DNA of 55,250 nucleotides from CAZBNB01 sp964493245 (GCA_964493245.1 CAZBNB010000020.1:1-55250); one strand, 5' to 3'. Shown: positions 25,670 to 34,236, numbered from the stretch's first letter. Program-made: numbers and translations. The notes: generated by a model not told the origin, from the letters alone.

Positions 25670-26612
25670 AGATTTTAGTAATCAAGTTGAAACGCGTTGG
25701 TGTCCTGGTTGCGGTGATTACGCGATACTAGCAGCCATTCAACGCATGTTACCTGAACTGGGTTTGCCACCAGAAAAGCATGTGTTTATTTCAGGCATCG
25801 GCTGTGCTGGGCGCTTGCCTTATTATATGAATACCTATGGTTTTCATACCATTCATGGTCGTCCGTTGGCAGTGGCAACGGGTTTAGCAGCATTACGAGA
25901 GGATTTAACTATTTGGGTTATCACCGGAGATGGTGATGCTCTCAGTATTGGTGGTAACCACTTACTTCATTGCTTACGGCGTAACGTTAACATTAATATT
26001 TTATTAATCAATAACCGTATTTATGGTTTAACGAAAGGACAATTTTCACCGACTTCACAAATGGGCCAAGTTACCAAAACATCGCCACACGGTGTGATGA
26101 CGCAGGCTATTAATCCATTAAGTTTGGCATTAGCTGCCGGTGGCAGCTTTATTGCACGTGCGGTAGACAAAGATCCAGCTTATTTAGCAACGCTCATGAA
26201 AGCTGCTAATCAACATCAAGGGACAGCTTTCATTGAAATCTATCAAGACTGTCATATTTTTAATGAAGGTGCTTTTGATGCTTTCGCATTAAAAACCAAT
26301 CGCAATGAACAAACGTTATCACTTCAAGCAGGAAAGCCACTGTTATATGGGGAAAATTTATCAAAAGGATTGCAATTGAAAGAAGATAAATTAATCTCAG
26401 TGGCTGCTCATGAGGCCACAACTTGCCATAACCCGCAAGACAGCATTGCAGCAATGCGCTTGATGCAGCTCGATTTTCCTGAATACCCTGTTCCGGTAGG
26501 AGTATATTATCAAATGGAGCGAGATGTATTTACATTATCAGGGCAAAAGAAAAAAAACCGACAAGATTTAGAGCAGCTTTATCGCGCGAAAGCATCTTGG
26601 ATAAAAAGTTAA
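25644..26612 (+). CDS. korB: 2-oxoacid:ferredoxin oxidoreductase, beta subunit
   Basis: The thiamine-diphosphate and iron-sulfur subunit, 322 residues. Cluster cysteines are seen in WCPGCGDY (two), GIGCAGRLPYY (one) and IYQDCHIFN (the fourth), and the ThDP motif is GDGDALSIGGNHLLHCLRRN...NNRIYGLTKGQ. It pairs with KorA to convert a 2-oxoacid and CoA to acyl-CoA, reducing ferredoxin. This bypasses or supplements the NAD-linked dehydrogenase. The endoglucanase gene starts 9 bp downstream. Confidence 0.93.
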   Translation: MNNLVFKREDFSNQVETRWCPGCGDYAILAAIQRMLPELGLPPEKHVFISGIGCAGRLPYYMNTYGFHTIHGRPLAVATGLAALREDLTIWVITGDGDALSIGGNHLLHCLRRNVNINILLINNRIYGLTKGQFSPTSQMGQVTKTSPHGVMTQAINPLSLALAAGGSFIARAVDKDPAYLATLMKAANQHQGTAFIEIYQDCHIFNEGAFDAFALKTNRNEQTLSLQAGKPLLYGENLSKGLQLKEDKLISVAAHEATTCHNPQDSIAAMRLMQLDFPEYPVPVGVYYQMERDVFTLSGQKKKNRQDLEQLYRAKASWIKS

Positions 26613-26621
26613 GGAGAAACT

Positions 26622-28136
26622 GTGCGTTATACCTCTTTTTGTGGTTCTATGCTTGTATTAGCATCAGCTCATGCTGCGAATGTCACCAACGGTATCGAAG
26701 GTTTAGGGCCAACATCAGGTATTAAACCGCCGGTTTATGTTTGCTTTCAAAACAGTGCAGGTGTCGTCACTTTGCCATTAAGCCTAGATCAATCGGGTGA
26801 TGCTAACAGTGCTTCAGGTAATGTTAGCTATGCGGGCGCTAGCATTCGTTTTAATGGGTGTAGCAGTAATGACGATTATTTAGGCTACATTGGTTTAGCT
26901 ATTGGTGGGCAGCAAGCCCCGGCTATTTCAAATTATGTACCACCACAAGGGGTGCATATTGCATACGAAAATCCGAAAATTGATGACAGTGGGCGCTTAA
27001 CAGGTAGCATTGCTTTTACACAGATTCAACCCAATTTTGATTTTATCTCACCGCCAGCCGCACTAAAAAACTGGTCTTTTGCTGGATTTAACCTGTCTGG
27101 TTTGGAGTTTGGTAAATTAATTTCTCCCTTTGTGATTCCTAATTTATCAGCAGCGGATGCCAGCACATCGGTTTCTGATTTAGCAGAGACCAAAAGCTTT
27201 ATACAAGCGGGTATGAATACAGTGCGTGTTCCTGTCAGCTGGGATTACTTACAGTGGGACTCACCTGGACAAAGCACGATAAACAGTGCCTATTATGATA
27301 ATTATGTTAAACCTTTACTAGAAACACTCACATCAGCCAAGGTTTACACGATCGTTGACTTGCATGCTTATATGCGTTACTCAACTTATGGACAACAATA
27401 CTCTGGTTGTGGAAGCGATGGCGCTTGCCCAGATGGTACATTGGTTTTGGATGTCAATGCTTATCGTGCTGTGTGGGGGCAACTGTGGAACTTAATCAAA
27501 CAAGACCCTAAAATCAACACAGATTATATCATGATCGATTTGATGAATGAGCCAGTCGATGTTCCTGGAGACAGTGTATTTACCATTCAAGCCAATCTGA
27601 TTAAGATGCTGAGAGAAAATCAATTTAATGGTTATATCTTAGTAGAGGGGAATGCGTGGTCTGGATTACACTCTTGGACAACCACAACTTGGACGGATAC
27701 CACTGGAAATAAATACTCCAATGCAACTTTGTTTACACGTAAAAATTTTGCTGATGCGGGTATTACTGATTTATCAAAAATCTTAATTAATGCACATCAG
27801 TATTTAGACAGTGATTACAGTGGCACGCATCAAGATTGTCTACAAGATTTGAAAACAACCGGTGACAATGGTTTTAATTTAGATGCGTTTGTTACTTACT
27901 TAAAAGAAAATGAATTACAAGCAATTGTCACCGAATTTGGCACCGGTTTAGATACTGCATCTTGTACACCGGCACTCAAACAATTTATGGACTACTTACA
28001 AACCAACTCTGCTTCAGGAAAGGCGTATGGATTTGTGGGCTGGACAATATGGTCAGCTGGACACGGATGGGGTGGGTATAACTTGCGTGTTAAACCCAAT
28101 GATTATCGGATGACGGTATTGAAAAACTATCTTTAA
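26622..28136 (+). CDS. Exported GH5 family endoglucanase
   Basis: A secreted cellulase-like glycoside hydrolase, 504 residues. It starts with GTG, supported by a strong AAGGAGA site. A short signal peptide ends near SAHAA (residue 19). Residues about 20-145 form a separate module with two cysteines (41, 80) that I do not recognise. The GH5 catalytic domain (about 150-500) has Glu310 in IDLMNEPV as acid/base and Glu438 in VTEFGTG as nucleophile, with NTVRVPVSWDYL and WTIWSAGHGWGGY. Legionella exports a GH5 endoglucanase by type II secretion; the same route is plausible here. It lies 9 bp after korB, so it is likely in the same transcript. Confidence 0.92.
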   Translation: MRYTSFCGSMLVLASAHAANVTNGIEGLGPTSGIKPPVYVCFQNSAGVVTLPLSLDQSGDANSASGNVSYAGASIRFNGCSSNDDYLGYIGLAIGGQQAPAISNYVPPQGVHIAYENPKIDDSGRLTGSIAFTQIQPNFDFISPPAALKNWSFAGFNLSGLEFGKLISPFVIPNLSAADASTSVSDLAETKSFIQAGMNTVRVPVSWDYLQWDSPGQSTINSAYYDNYVKPLLETLTSAKVYTIVDLHAYMRYSTYGQQYSGCGSDGACPDGTLVLDVNAYRAVWGQLWNLIKQDPKINTDYIMIDLMNEPVDVPGDSVFTIQANLIKMLRENQFNGYILVEGNAWSGLHSWTTTTWTDTTGNKYSNATLFTRKNFADAGITDLSKILINAHQYLDSDYSGTHQDCLQDLKTTGDNGFNLDAFVTYLKENELQAIVTEFGTGLDTASCTPALKQFMDYLQTNSASGKAYGFVGWTIWSAGHGWGGYNLRVKPNDYRMTVLKNYL

Positions 28137-28138
28137 GA

Positions 28139-28153
28139 TAGGGTCTGTTGACA
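28139..28153. repeat. Tip fragment of the 55055-55210 element family
   Basis: The 15 bases tagggtctgttgaca match the outer terminal repeat of the complete element. The copy contains TTGACA, so it may supply a -35 box for the pyruvate decarboxylase gene, although no good -10 box is found 17 bases on. Confidence 0.45.
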
Positions 28154-28257
28154 ATAGCTATTCTTAGTGGTTCTCTTAATGAGATTAACAACATCTTAGG
28201 AGAGAAAAATAAATAAGAGGCATGTATTTGGCTTCAAATAATATCCGGAGAGATAAA

Positions 28258-29934
28258 ATGCATACTATAGGAGCTTACTTAGGGCAACGACTAGTTGATT
28301 TAGGTATAAAAGAGTATTTTGCTATTCCAGGGGATTATAATCTTACACTACTCGATGAGGTCTTAAGTCTCCAAGAGTTGAAAATGGTGTGTTGTTGTAA
28401 TGAATTAAATGCAGGATATGCGGCGGATGGATATGCTCGCATTAAAGGCATCTCAGCATTGTTTCTTACTTTCAGTGTAGGAGGGCTTAGTGCTATTAAT
28501 GCAATAGCGGGTGCTTATGCTGAAAATTTGCCTGTGCTTGTGATTTCGGGAGGACCCAATACTAACTCTATTCAAGATGCTGAAATTTTACATCATACAT
28601 TAGCTAATGAAGATCATTTGTATGTACTTGATATGTATTCTCGCGTCACAGCGCACACGGAACGTATTCACAAACCTGAAAATGCGGCAATGCAGATTGA
28701 TAGAGCAATTGCTATTTGCCTACGTGAGAAAAAACCCGTGTATATTGAAATTTCATGTAATATAGCCAATTATCCTATTTCAAATCCGACAAGACGTGCA
28801 TTTAATGCATCAAAATTCAGTGACAGTGATTCTCTGTCAGCTGCTATTGAGGCGGCTGCTAAAAAACTTAACAATGCTGTCAAACCTGTTTTGATTTTAG
28901 GATCTAAAGCTCGTGGATGCGAGGCATTGCCTGCGGTGAGCGCACTCAGTACTAAAACGGGTTATGCATTAGCAACTATGCCGGATGCCAAAGGATTTAT
29001 TTCAGAAAAACATCAAAATTATATAGGCATTTATTGGGGAACAGTGAGCTCAGCAGGATGTGGTGAAATTGTTGACTCCGCTGATGCCTATTTACTTGTT
29101 GGTCCCAATAAAAATGATTATACGACGGTGGGGCACTCCTGGGGCATACAAGATAAAAAAGCGATTACGATTTCGGATGGAGCGGTACGAATAGGCGATG
29201 AAGTCTATACAGATGTTTATATGAATGATTTTCTGCATGGTTTGCAAAAAGTATTAAATAAAAACACAAATGCTTTTATAGCTTATCAAAGAATTGCAGG
29301 CCAGGCACCAGAATGTATTGAACCAGCGAATTTAGATACACCTGTTTCGACGCGTTATTTGTTTGCACAAATTCAAAAACTTTTAAGCAAAGATTATGGA
29401 CTGCTTGCGGAGACAGGGGATTCTTGGTTTAACTGTATTGGGCTTCGCTTACCAGAAGATTGTCCCTTTGAAATACAAATGCAATATGGCTCAATTGGTT
29501 GGAGTGTTGGTGCATTATTGGGCATGCAAGCGGCATTGCATGATAAAAAAAGGGTGGTGGCTTGTATCGGTGATGGATCATTTCAAATGAGTGCTCAAGA
29601 AGTTTCCACTCTTATTCGTTACGGTTACAAACCGATTATTTTCCTCATGAACAATGCTTCTTATACTATTGAGGTACAAATTCACGACGGCCCTTATAAT
29701 GTGATTAATAATTGGCGTTATGCAGAGCTAGTGCATACGTTTCGTGGTGAGCAATCCAATGCTTTAGCATTAACGGTATTGAGTTGCCAAGAATTATTAA
29801 ATGCTATCGAAAAAGCTAAGAAAACGGATGCTTTATGCTTTATTGAAGTCATTTTGAATAAAGATGATTGTAATAAGCGCTTGCTTGAATGGGGATCTAA
29901 GGTCGCCGTTTACAATAGCCGGAGCTTAAAATAG
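28258..29934 (+). CDS. pdc: Pyruvate decarboxylase (thiamine diphosphate)
   Basis: A non-oxidative decarboxylase turning pyruvate into acetaldehyde and CO2; 558 residues from the ATG at 28258, which has GGAGA upstream. The resemblance to Zymomonas PDC is close along the whole chain. Catalytic residues match: Asp26 in IPGDYN, Glu49 in CCNELN, His112-His113 in ILHHTLANEDH, and the glutamate of YTIEVQIHDGPYN. The ThDP motif GDGSFQMSAQEVSTLIR...NN is intact. Indolepyruvate or other 2-keto acid decarboxylases share the fold, but HDGPYN and TGDSWFN favour pyruvate. It is a single gene; no alcohol dehydrogenase is adjacent. Confidence 0.88.
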   Translation: MHTIGAYLGQRLVDLGIKEYFAIPGDYNLTLLDEVLSLQELKMVCCCNELNAGYAADGYARIKGISALFLTFSVGGLSAINAIAGAYAENLPVLVISGGPNTNSIQDAEILHHTLANEDHLYVLDMYSRVTAHTERIHKPENAAMQIDRAIAICLREKKPVYIEISCNIANYPISNPTRRAFNASKFSDSDSLSAAIEAAAKKLNNAVKPVLILGSKARGCEALPAVSALSTKTGYALATMPDAKGFISEKHQNYIGIYWGTVSSAGCGEIVDSADAYLLVGPNKNDYTTVGHSWGIQDKKAITISDGAVRIGDEVYTDVYMNDFLHGLQKVLNKNTNAFIAYQRIAGQAPECIEPANLDTPVSTRYLFAQIQKLLSKDYGLLAETGDSWFNCIGLRLPEDCPFEIQMQYGSIGWSVGALLGMQAALHDKKRVVACIGDGSFQMSAQEVSTLIRYGYKPIIFLMNNASYTIEVQIHDGPYNVINNWRYAELVHTFRGEQSNALALTVLSCQELLNAIEKAKKTDALCFIEVILNKDDCNKRLLEWGSKVAVYNSRSLK

Positions 29935-30011
29935 AAAAGATTCATTAACATTTGGTAAATAAACATCGTATTTAATGCTATAAAAACTTTTTTGTGGGCA
30001 CTGCTTTAAAC

Positions 30012-30782
30012 CTAGCATAGTTTGCAGTCTCTAAGACTGTCTACAACATTAGGCTGCTGAATTTCACCTTCTTGATTATGTGCGGGTGGCTTCAGCAGAG
30101 CGTTCCCCATCCATCCTGCTTTTGCATCGTCTTTTAACACAGGCTCTTCAGACGATATACCATGTTCACTTAATAAGTGCTTACAAGATAGATCTTGCAA
30201 ATCACCTGCACAAAAATCTCTAAATTCCTTATCGGTAGGGTTAAACAGTCGATAACTTGCTTGGTGGGTTGTAAAAGCGTTAATGACGTGCTCTTCACCA
30301 TATTCTCGCATTATGTTTTTGATGAGATTAAGCGATATTCGCTTCATGAAACCTTGTTGACGATAAGCGGGGGCAGTGGTTAAGTAGCATAACGTTGTAT
30401 AGTCAACTTCAGGTCTTGTGCTAAGCAAAAATAACAAAGGATATGATCTCGGATTTATTTCCCACTTTTTATCCAGTGCTTTTAATAAAAGCTCATCTGC
30501 TGGCTTGTTATAACAATAATTTGTCAAAATTTCATAAAACCAATCATTGATTTCATGTGAATGACAAACAAATAAGATAGTATCTAGACGCTCATCATGA
30601 TGTTGTATCTGTAAGGCAACATGCATCAAGCCATCACCGGCGTCGGTTAAGGCGGAAGAAAGTCTATCTTGCCATTCACTTATACCTGCGTGCAACACAA
30701 TAAACTTTTTATCATGCTCTGGTGAGATAATATCCAGATTCCCTAGTATTTTTTGTAACTCAGATATATTTTCAATTATCAT
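30012..30782 (-). CDS. GNAT-like orphan with a C-terminal CaaX-like tail
   Basis: A 256-residue soluble protein. The middle, about residues 130-165 (TTAPAYRQQGFMKRISLNLIKNI), looks like acetyltransferase motif A with a Q-x-G-F acetyl-CoA loop, so a GNAT fold is likely but not proven. The C-terminal 50 residues are polar and probably disordered, ending DSLRDCKLC: the last four residues (Cys-Lys-Leu-Cys) fit a CaaX pattern that host prenyltransferases could read. A strong GGAGAG site precedes the ATG. It is flanked by pdc (convergent) and a 520-bp non-coding region. A host-targeted acetyltransferase is an attractive but unproven reading. Confidence 0.6.
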   Translation of the reverse strand: MIIENISELQKILGNLDIISPEHDKKFIVLHAGISEWQDRLSSALTDAGDGLMHVALQIQHHDERLDTILFVCHSHEINDWFYEILTNYCYNKPADELLLKALDKKWEINPRSYPLLFLLSTRPEVDYTTLCYLTTAPAYRQQGFMKRISLNLIKNIMREYGEEHVINAFTTHQASYRLFNPTDKEFRDFCAGDLQDLSCKHLLSEHGISSEEPVLKDDAKAGWMGNALLKPPAHNQEGEIQQPNVVDSLRDCKLC

Positions 30783-31032
30783 GATAAAATCTCTCCATGA
30801 CTTGCGTCACCTCACGGTACATCATCATGACAGACGCATCAACAATGATATTAATGATCACTTATTGTACATTAATATCATTAAGATAATATTAGCTCAA
30901 TCAATATCCGGTGCTATGGCTCTGTATGCTATATAGGTATTGTTTGTTGTCGTAGTAAATATAAATAACAAATGACACACGCTGTATTATTGCATTTAAT
31001 ACCATTAAGACTTTACTAAAACAAGCTTAATT

Positions 31033-31076
31033 AAAAATACAATCTGCCTCGACCTCGATGCTTTTCGTAAGTCCTG
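31033..31076. repeat. Half copy of the gtaagtcctg palindromic element
   Basis: This 44-bp stretch is nearly identical, in reverse orientation, to the left arm of the element at 9898-10020 (shared core gcctcgacctcg). The second arm is missing. Confidence 0.7.
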
Positions 31077-31085
31077 AGAGATTAT

Positions 31086-31121
31086 CCTTATGTCCAATAG
31101 TATGAACTATTGGACATAAGG
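31086..31121. repeat. Perfect 16-bp hairpin
   Basis: ccttatgtccaatagt (31086-31101) pairs with 31106-31121 around a four-base loop. It lies between divergent genes and lacks a T run, so it is not an ordinary terminator. It could be an operator or part of a repeat, as it directly follows the half element at 31033-31076. Confidence 0.7.
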
Positions 31122-31302
31122 GGGCTGTAACCTATTTTTTTTATCATTTTGAACTTGCAAATAACAGCATTGTTTTTAATGCATTTTTTCGGGTTTTATC
31201 ATTCAAATCTAAAAACCGTTGATTAGTATTGCTTAGGGCTAAATGAAACGATAGTATGATGAATGAGTGTCGTGTCATTGCGTGATCGTATAAGGAGATT
31301 CT

Positions 31303-31812
31303 ATGACGTTGAGTACCTTTTTTAACTCTAAACCCCGTAGTGTTAAATATGCGGTACCCGTGGCTAGCTTAGCTTTATTAGTAGGTGTTGGTATCTCTTT
31401 AAAAATGGCTTTCTTATTATCAGATATATGTAAAGAAGAGCTGAAAGATATGACTAACAGTCTCGGAACTAAGCTTAATATCGACTATCTCACTGCAGAG
31501 ACAGAGATCTATGGACATGACAAAAATGTTACTTTAACCAATATTTCCGCTCCGATTCCTGCAAATATTGTTGATTATCTGCTTCGTGCTGAAAAAAGAG
31601 TGCCAGGTAGATGTTTTAATATTCCTTTGATGATTTGTCTTTTGGCTACCACATGCACCGCGCTGAACTTGACTGGTATCGTTTTTCTAGTTGGGTTTTA
31701 CCATGATTTGAATGAGGGAGAGGCAAAGGAGCAGGCTGAGGGAAACGAGCTTGGTGAAGTAGCACATAACGAGCTTGGTGAAGTAGCAAATGATGTTTAT
31801 GTTCGGTTCTAA
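31303..31812 (+). CDS. Orphan membrane protein, two TM segments and repeat tail
   Basis: A 169-residue protein with no recognised family. Two hydrophobic segments (about 16-38 and 106-132) flank a 65-residue loop with LNIDYLTAETEIYGHDKN. The C-terminus is acidic and carries an exact 8-residue tandem repeat NELGEVAH / NELGEVAN (DNA period 24 bp from 31744). The layout of two membrane helices with cytoplasmic tails is like secreted vacuole-membrane proteins of intracellular bacteria, but the same layout is common in ordinary membrane proteins. AAGGAGA precedes the ATG. It is a single gene. Confidence 0.6.
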   Translation: MTLSTFFNSKPRSVKYAVPVASLALLVGVGISLKMAFLLSDICKEELKDMTNSLGTKLNIDYLTAETEIYGHDKNVTLTNISAPIPANIVDYLLRAEKRVPGRCFNIPLMICLLATTCTALNLTGIVFLVGFYHDLNEGEAKEQAEGNELGEVAHNELGEVANDVYVRF

Positions 31813-31892
31813 ATACCCTCTTAATCATTTAACATCAATTTACTAACTCTTAGCTAATTTAACTTAAGACACACAGTAAATCTTCATCGAGA

Positions 31893-31918
31893 CTCAAGCA
31901 TTCCCCCTGAGCGATTAC
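31893..31918. repeat. Dispersed 26-bp motif, copy 1 (before rhlE)
   Basis: caag-attccccctga-cgattac, a 26-bp unit recurring at 33409-33434 with three changes and in degraded form near 7097. Here it occupies the -35 region just before the extended -10 box of rhlE; the second copy lies beyond the end of the same gene. Confidence 0.55.
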
Positions 31919-31919
31919 T

Positions 31920-31931
31920 TTTATGATACAA
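31920..31931 (+). promoter_or_regulatory. Predicted extended -10 promoter for rhlE
   Basis: TATGATACAAT contains TG one base before TACAAT (an extended -10), 29 bp upstream of the rhlE start. No -35 box is clear; that position is taken by the dispersed motif at 31893-31918. Confidence 0.4.
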
Positions 31932-31959
31932 TAGCGCAAAATGATTATATTAAAGGCAA

Positions 31960-33234
31960 ATGATGGATTTTTTAAAATTAGGCTTAATTGAACAATTGAT
32001 CAAAAATGTTCAACAAGCAGGCTACCAATACCCCTCCCCTATTCAGGCGCAAGCGATTCCTCATGTTTTGGACGGACGCGATGTTTTAGCCTCTGCACAA
32101 ACAGGAACAGGCAAAACAGCAAGCTTTGTACTGCCCATTTTACAACGATTAGTAGGTAAGCCAAGAGCTAAAAGTAACCATGTCAAAGCATTGATTTTAG
32201 CACCAACACGAGAATTAGCGGCACAAATACATGAAAAAATTGTTGAGTATGGTCAAGGCTTACCAGTCAGAGCAATGGTTGTGTTTGGTGGTGTCAAAAT
32301 CAATCCTCAGATGATGAAATTACGTGCTGGTGTTGAAATTTTGGTTGCAACACCGGGGCGCCTTTTAGATTTACAGCAACAAAATGCCATCCAATTAAAT
32401 GAAGTAGAAACATTGGTATTAGACGAAGCAGATAGAATGTTAGATATGGGATTTATTCGCGATATTCAACGAATTATTAAGCTGCTGCCGCAAAAACGAC
32501 AAACTTTATTATTTTCTGCAACGTTTTCCGACAGTATTCGAAGTTTAGTAAAGAGTATTTTAAAGCAACCTGTAGAAATTGATGTCGCACCGCGTAATAC
32601 AACTGTTGTTTCTATCAAACAAACTGTCCATCCCGTTGATAAAAGCAGTAAAGCTGCTTTATTAAGCCATCTTATTCATAAAAACAAATTGGGGCAAACA
32701 CTGGTTTTTTCGCGTACAAAACACGGCGCGAATAAATTAGTCAAGCAGTTGGCCAGCACACACATTCATGCCGCGGCAATTCATGGTGATAAATCACAGT
32801 CACAGCGTACGAAAGCACTGGCTGATTTTAAATCAGGAGAAGTACATATTTTAGTTGCAACTGATATTGCAGCCCGCGGGATTGATATTGAGCAATTACC
32901 TTGTGTGATTAACTATGACTTACCGAACGTTCCAGAAGATTATGTGCATCGTATCGGCAGAACTGGCCGTGCAGGCGCAGAAGGTTTAGCGCTTTCTTTA
33001 GTCAGTGCAGATGAAATAACGCAACTCATCGCGATTGAAAAATTGATTCGCAACACCTTAAACCGTGTAGAAATTGAGGATTTTGAACCAGAGCATCAAT
33101 TGCCCACGGCGGCGCCCCATTTGTCTAAAAAGCCCCTTCCCGGTAAAAAAAGAGAATGGAAAAAGCCATTTGATCGCAAGAATTCAGATCGGAACAAAAG
33201 AGGTATGGGCCGCAGCCAAGCACGATCTCGCTGA
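31960..33234 (+). CDS. rhlE: DEAD-box RNA helicase, RhlE type
   Basis: An ATP-dependent RNA helicase acting in ribosome assembly and RNA turnover; 424 residues. Motifs in order: the Q motif region YQYPSPIQAQAIP, AQTGTGKTASF (I), PTRELAAQI (Ia), TPGRLLDL (Ib), LDEADRMLDMGF (II), FSATF (III), LVATDIAARGIDI (V) and HRIGRTGRAG (VI). A short basic C-terminal tail (KKPLPGKKREWKKPFDRKN) probably binds RNA. AAAGG stands before the double ATG; either may start. It is a single gene. Confidence 0.94.
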   Translation: MMDFLKLGLIEQLIKNVQQAGYQYPSPIQAQAIPHVLDGRDVLASAQTGTGKTASFVLPILQRLVGKPRAKSNHVKALILAPTRELAAQIHEKIVEYGQGLPVRAMVVFGGVKINPQMMKLRAGVEILVATPGRLLDLQQQNAIQLNEVETLVLDEADRMLDMGFIRDIQRIIKLLPQKRQTLLFSATFSDSIRSLVKSILKQPVEIDVAPRNTTVVSIKQTVHPVDKSSKAALLSHLIHKNKLGQTLVFSRTKHGANKLVKQLASTHIHAAAIHGDKSQSQRTKALADFKSGEVHILVATDIAARGIDIEQLPCVINYDLPNVPEDYVHRIGRTGRAGAEGLALSLVSADEITQLIAIEKLIRNTLNRVEIEDFEPEHQLPTAAPHLSKKPLPGKKREWKKPFDRKNSDRNKRGMGRSQARSR

Positions 33235-33274
33235 GGGTAAATGTTCGTGCCTGTTCATTGAGCGGCTGCAATTG

Positions 33275-33385
33275 GCGCATATTGAGCGAAAAAGCCGCTT
33301 CACAATGCTCATCCCGGCCTCCGCCGGGACAGGCCAAGCCAATGTATGCTGCGCTTGTTCAGAAATTTTTTCGCTCAATATGCGC
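33275..33385. repeat. Palindromic element with 19-bp perfect arms
   Basis: gcgcatattgagcgaaaaa (33275-33293) is the exact inverse of 33367-33385. The interior includes a GC hairpin (cccggc / gccggg near 33313-33328). It lies downstream of rhlE and before the convergent tam gene. It has no T run, and a copy of the 26-bp dispersed motif follows at 33409. Confidence 0.75.
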
Positions 33386-33408
33386 TCAAATACAGCTATT
33401 TCCCAAGA

Positions 33409-33434
33409 TTCAAGTATTCCCCCTGAACGATTAC
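33409..33434. repeat. Dispersed 26-bp motif, copy 2 (after rhlE)
   Basis: Same unit and orientation as 31893-31918, 23 of 26 bases identical. The two copies bracket rhlE together with the palindrome at 33275-33385. Confidence 0.55.
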
Positions 33435-33447
33435 ACAAATAGTATTG

Positions 33448-34236
33448 TTATCGACTAGCCACCATAAAAATTCGTCTAAATGGCAATAAAATGGTATTGT
33501 TTTTTTGTCTTAAATATTTTTTTGCAATGGCTTCAATATAATTTTCAGCAAATAAATCCTGATTATGTACATCTATCGCGGTTAAGATCGGCCGCAATCC
33601 TGTACCCTTTAACCAATCAAAAATAGCTTGATAGCCTGTCATTTCCTGAAAATACTCTGTTTCCCATAACTGTATTTTTTTTGCACCAGCATCACTTAAA
33701 AGATCATAATACCAAGGCAAATGATACAATGGTTGTGATGACTTTTGATAACGTAACTTTTTTAATAAAGGTTGCCAGCTCTGGTTATTGTTTAAAACGT
33801 CAATGATGACCTGATGCGATGGCGAATGAAAATTATTGGGCATTTGAATAGCCAATATGCCCTCATCATTGATGAGATCTAATAATTTCGGAAAAATAAG
33901 TTGATGGTCATTTACCCATTGCAACGATGCGTTTGCAAAAAGGCAATCCATCTTTTCGATAGGCGCGAAATGCGCGATATCACCTTGTAAAAAATGAATG
34001 TCAGGATAACGCTCCTGCGCCTCACGCAACATGTCAGCCGATGAATCAAGTCCAATAATGTGTGCTTGTGGCCAACGATTTTTTAACAAAATGGTACTGT
34101 TACCTGGACCACAACCTAAATCACAAATGGTTTGCGGATGAAAAGAGTCAGGAATAGCGGCAAGTAAATCACATGCTGGCCGAGTCCTGGCATCAAGAAA
34201 CTGTTGATAAATTTTGGCATTCCAAAGTTCTTTCAT
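33448..34236 (-). CDS. tam: Trans-aconitate 2-methyltransferase
   Basis: A class I SAM-dependent methyltransferase that methylates trans-aconitate, a toxic by-product inhibiting aconitase. 262 residues against about 252 in E. coli. The SAM loop DLGCGPGNST is at about residue 39, followed by GLDSSADMLREA and the Tam-typical FANASLQWVNDH and AIQMPNNFHSPSH. The C-terminal GTGLRPIL and PFRRIFMVA also match. It converges on the rhlE palindromes and is probably a single gene. Confidence 0.9.
   Translation of the reverse strand: MKELWNAKIYQQFLDARTRPACDLLAAIPDSFHPQTICDLGCGPGNSTILLKNRWPQAHIIGLDSSADMLREAQERYPDIHFLQGDIAHFAPIEKMDCLFANASLQWVNDHQLIFPKLLDLINDEGILAIQMPNNFHSPSHQVIIDVLNNNQSWQPLLKKLRYQKSSQPLYHLPWYYDLLSDAGAKKIQLWETEYFQEMTGYQAIFDWLKGTGLRPILTAIDVHNQDLFAENYIEAIAKKYLRQKNNTILLPFRRIFMVASR

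Larger units (their letters stand above)
30783..31302. other. Non-coding AT-rich region between divergent orphans
   Basis: No supported ORF. It holds a half copy of the 9898-10020 element (31033-31076), a 16-bp perfect hairpin (31086-31121), and AT-rich sequence with alternating taatatcatta-like stretches near 30848-30895. Promoters for both divergent orphans must lie here. A strong AAGGAGA ribosome site stands before the 31303 start. Confidence 0.6.

Noticed and set aside
28148..28153. TTGACA as the -35 box of pdc
   Set aside because: It is part of the repeat tip; no convincing -10 sequence lies 16-18 bases downstream, so the promoter is not called.
31086..31121. Rho-independent terminator
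   Set aside because: The hairpin lies between two divergent gene starts and has no T run directly after the stem.
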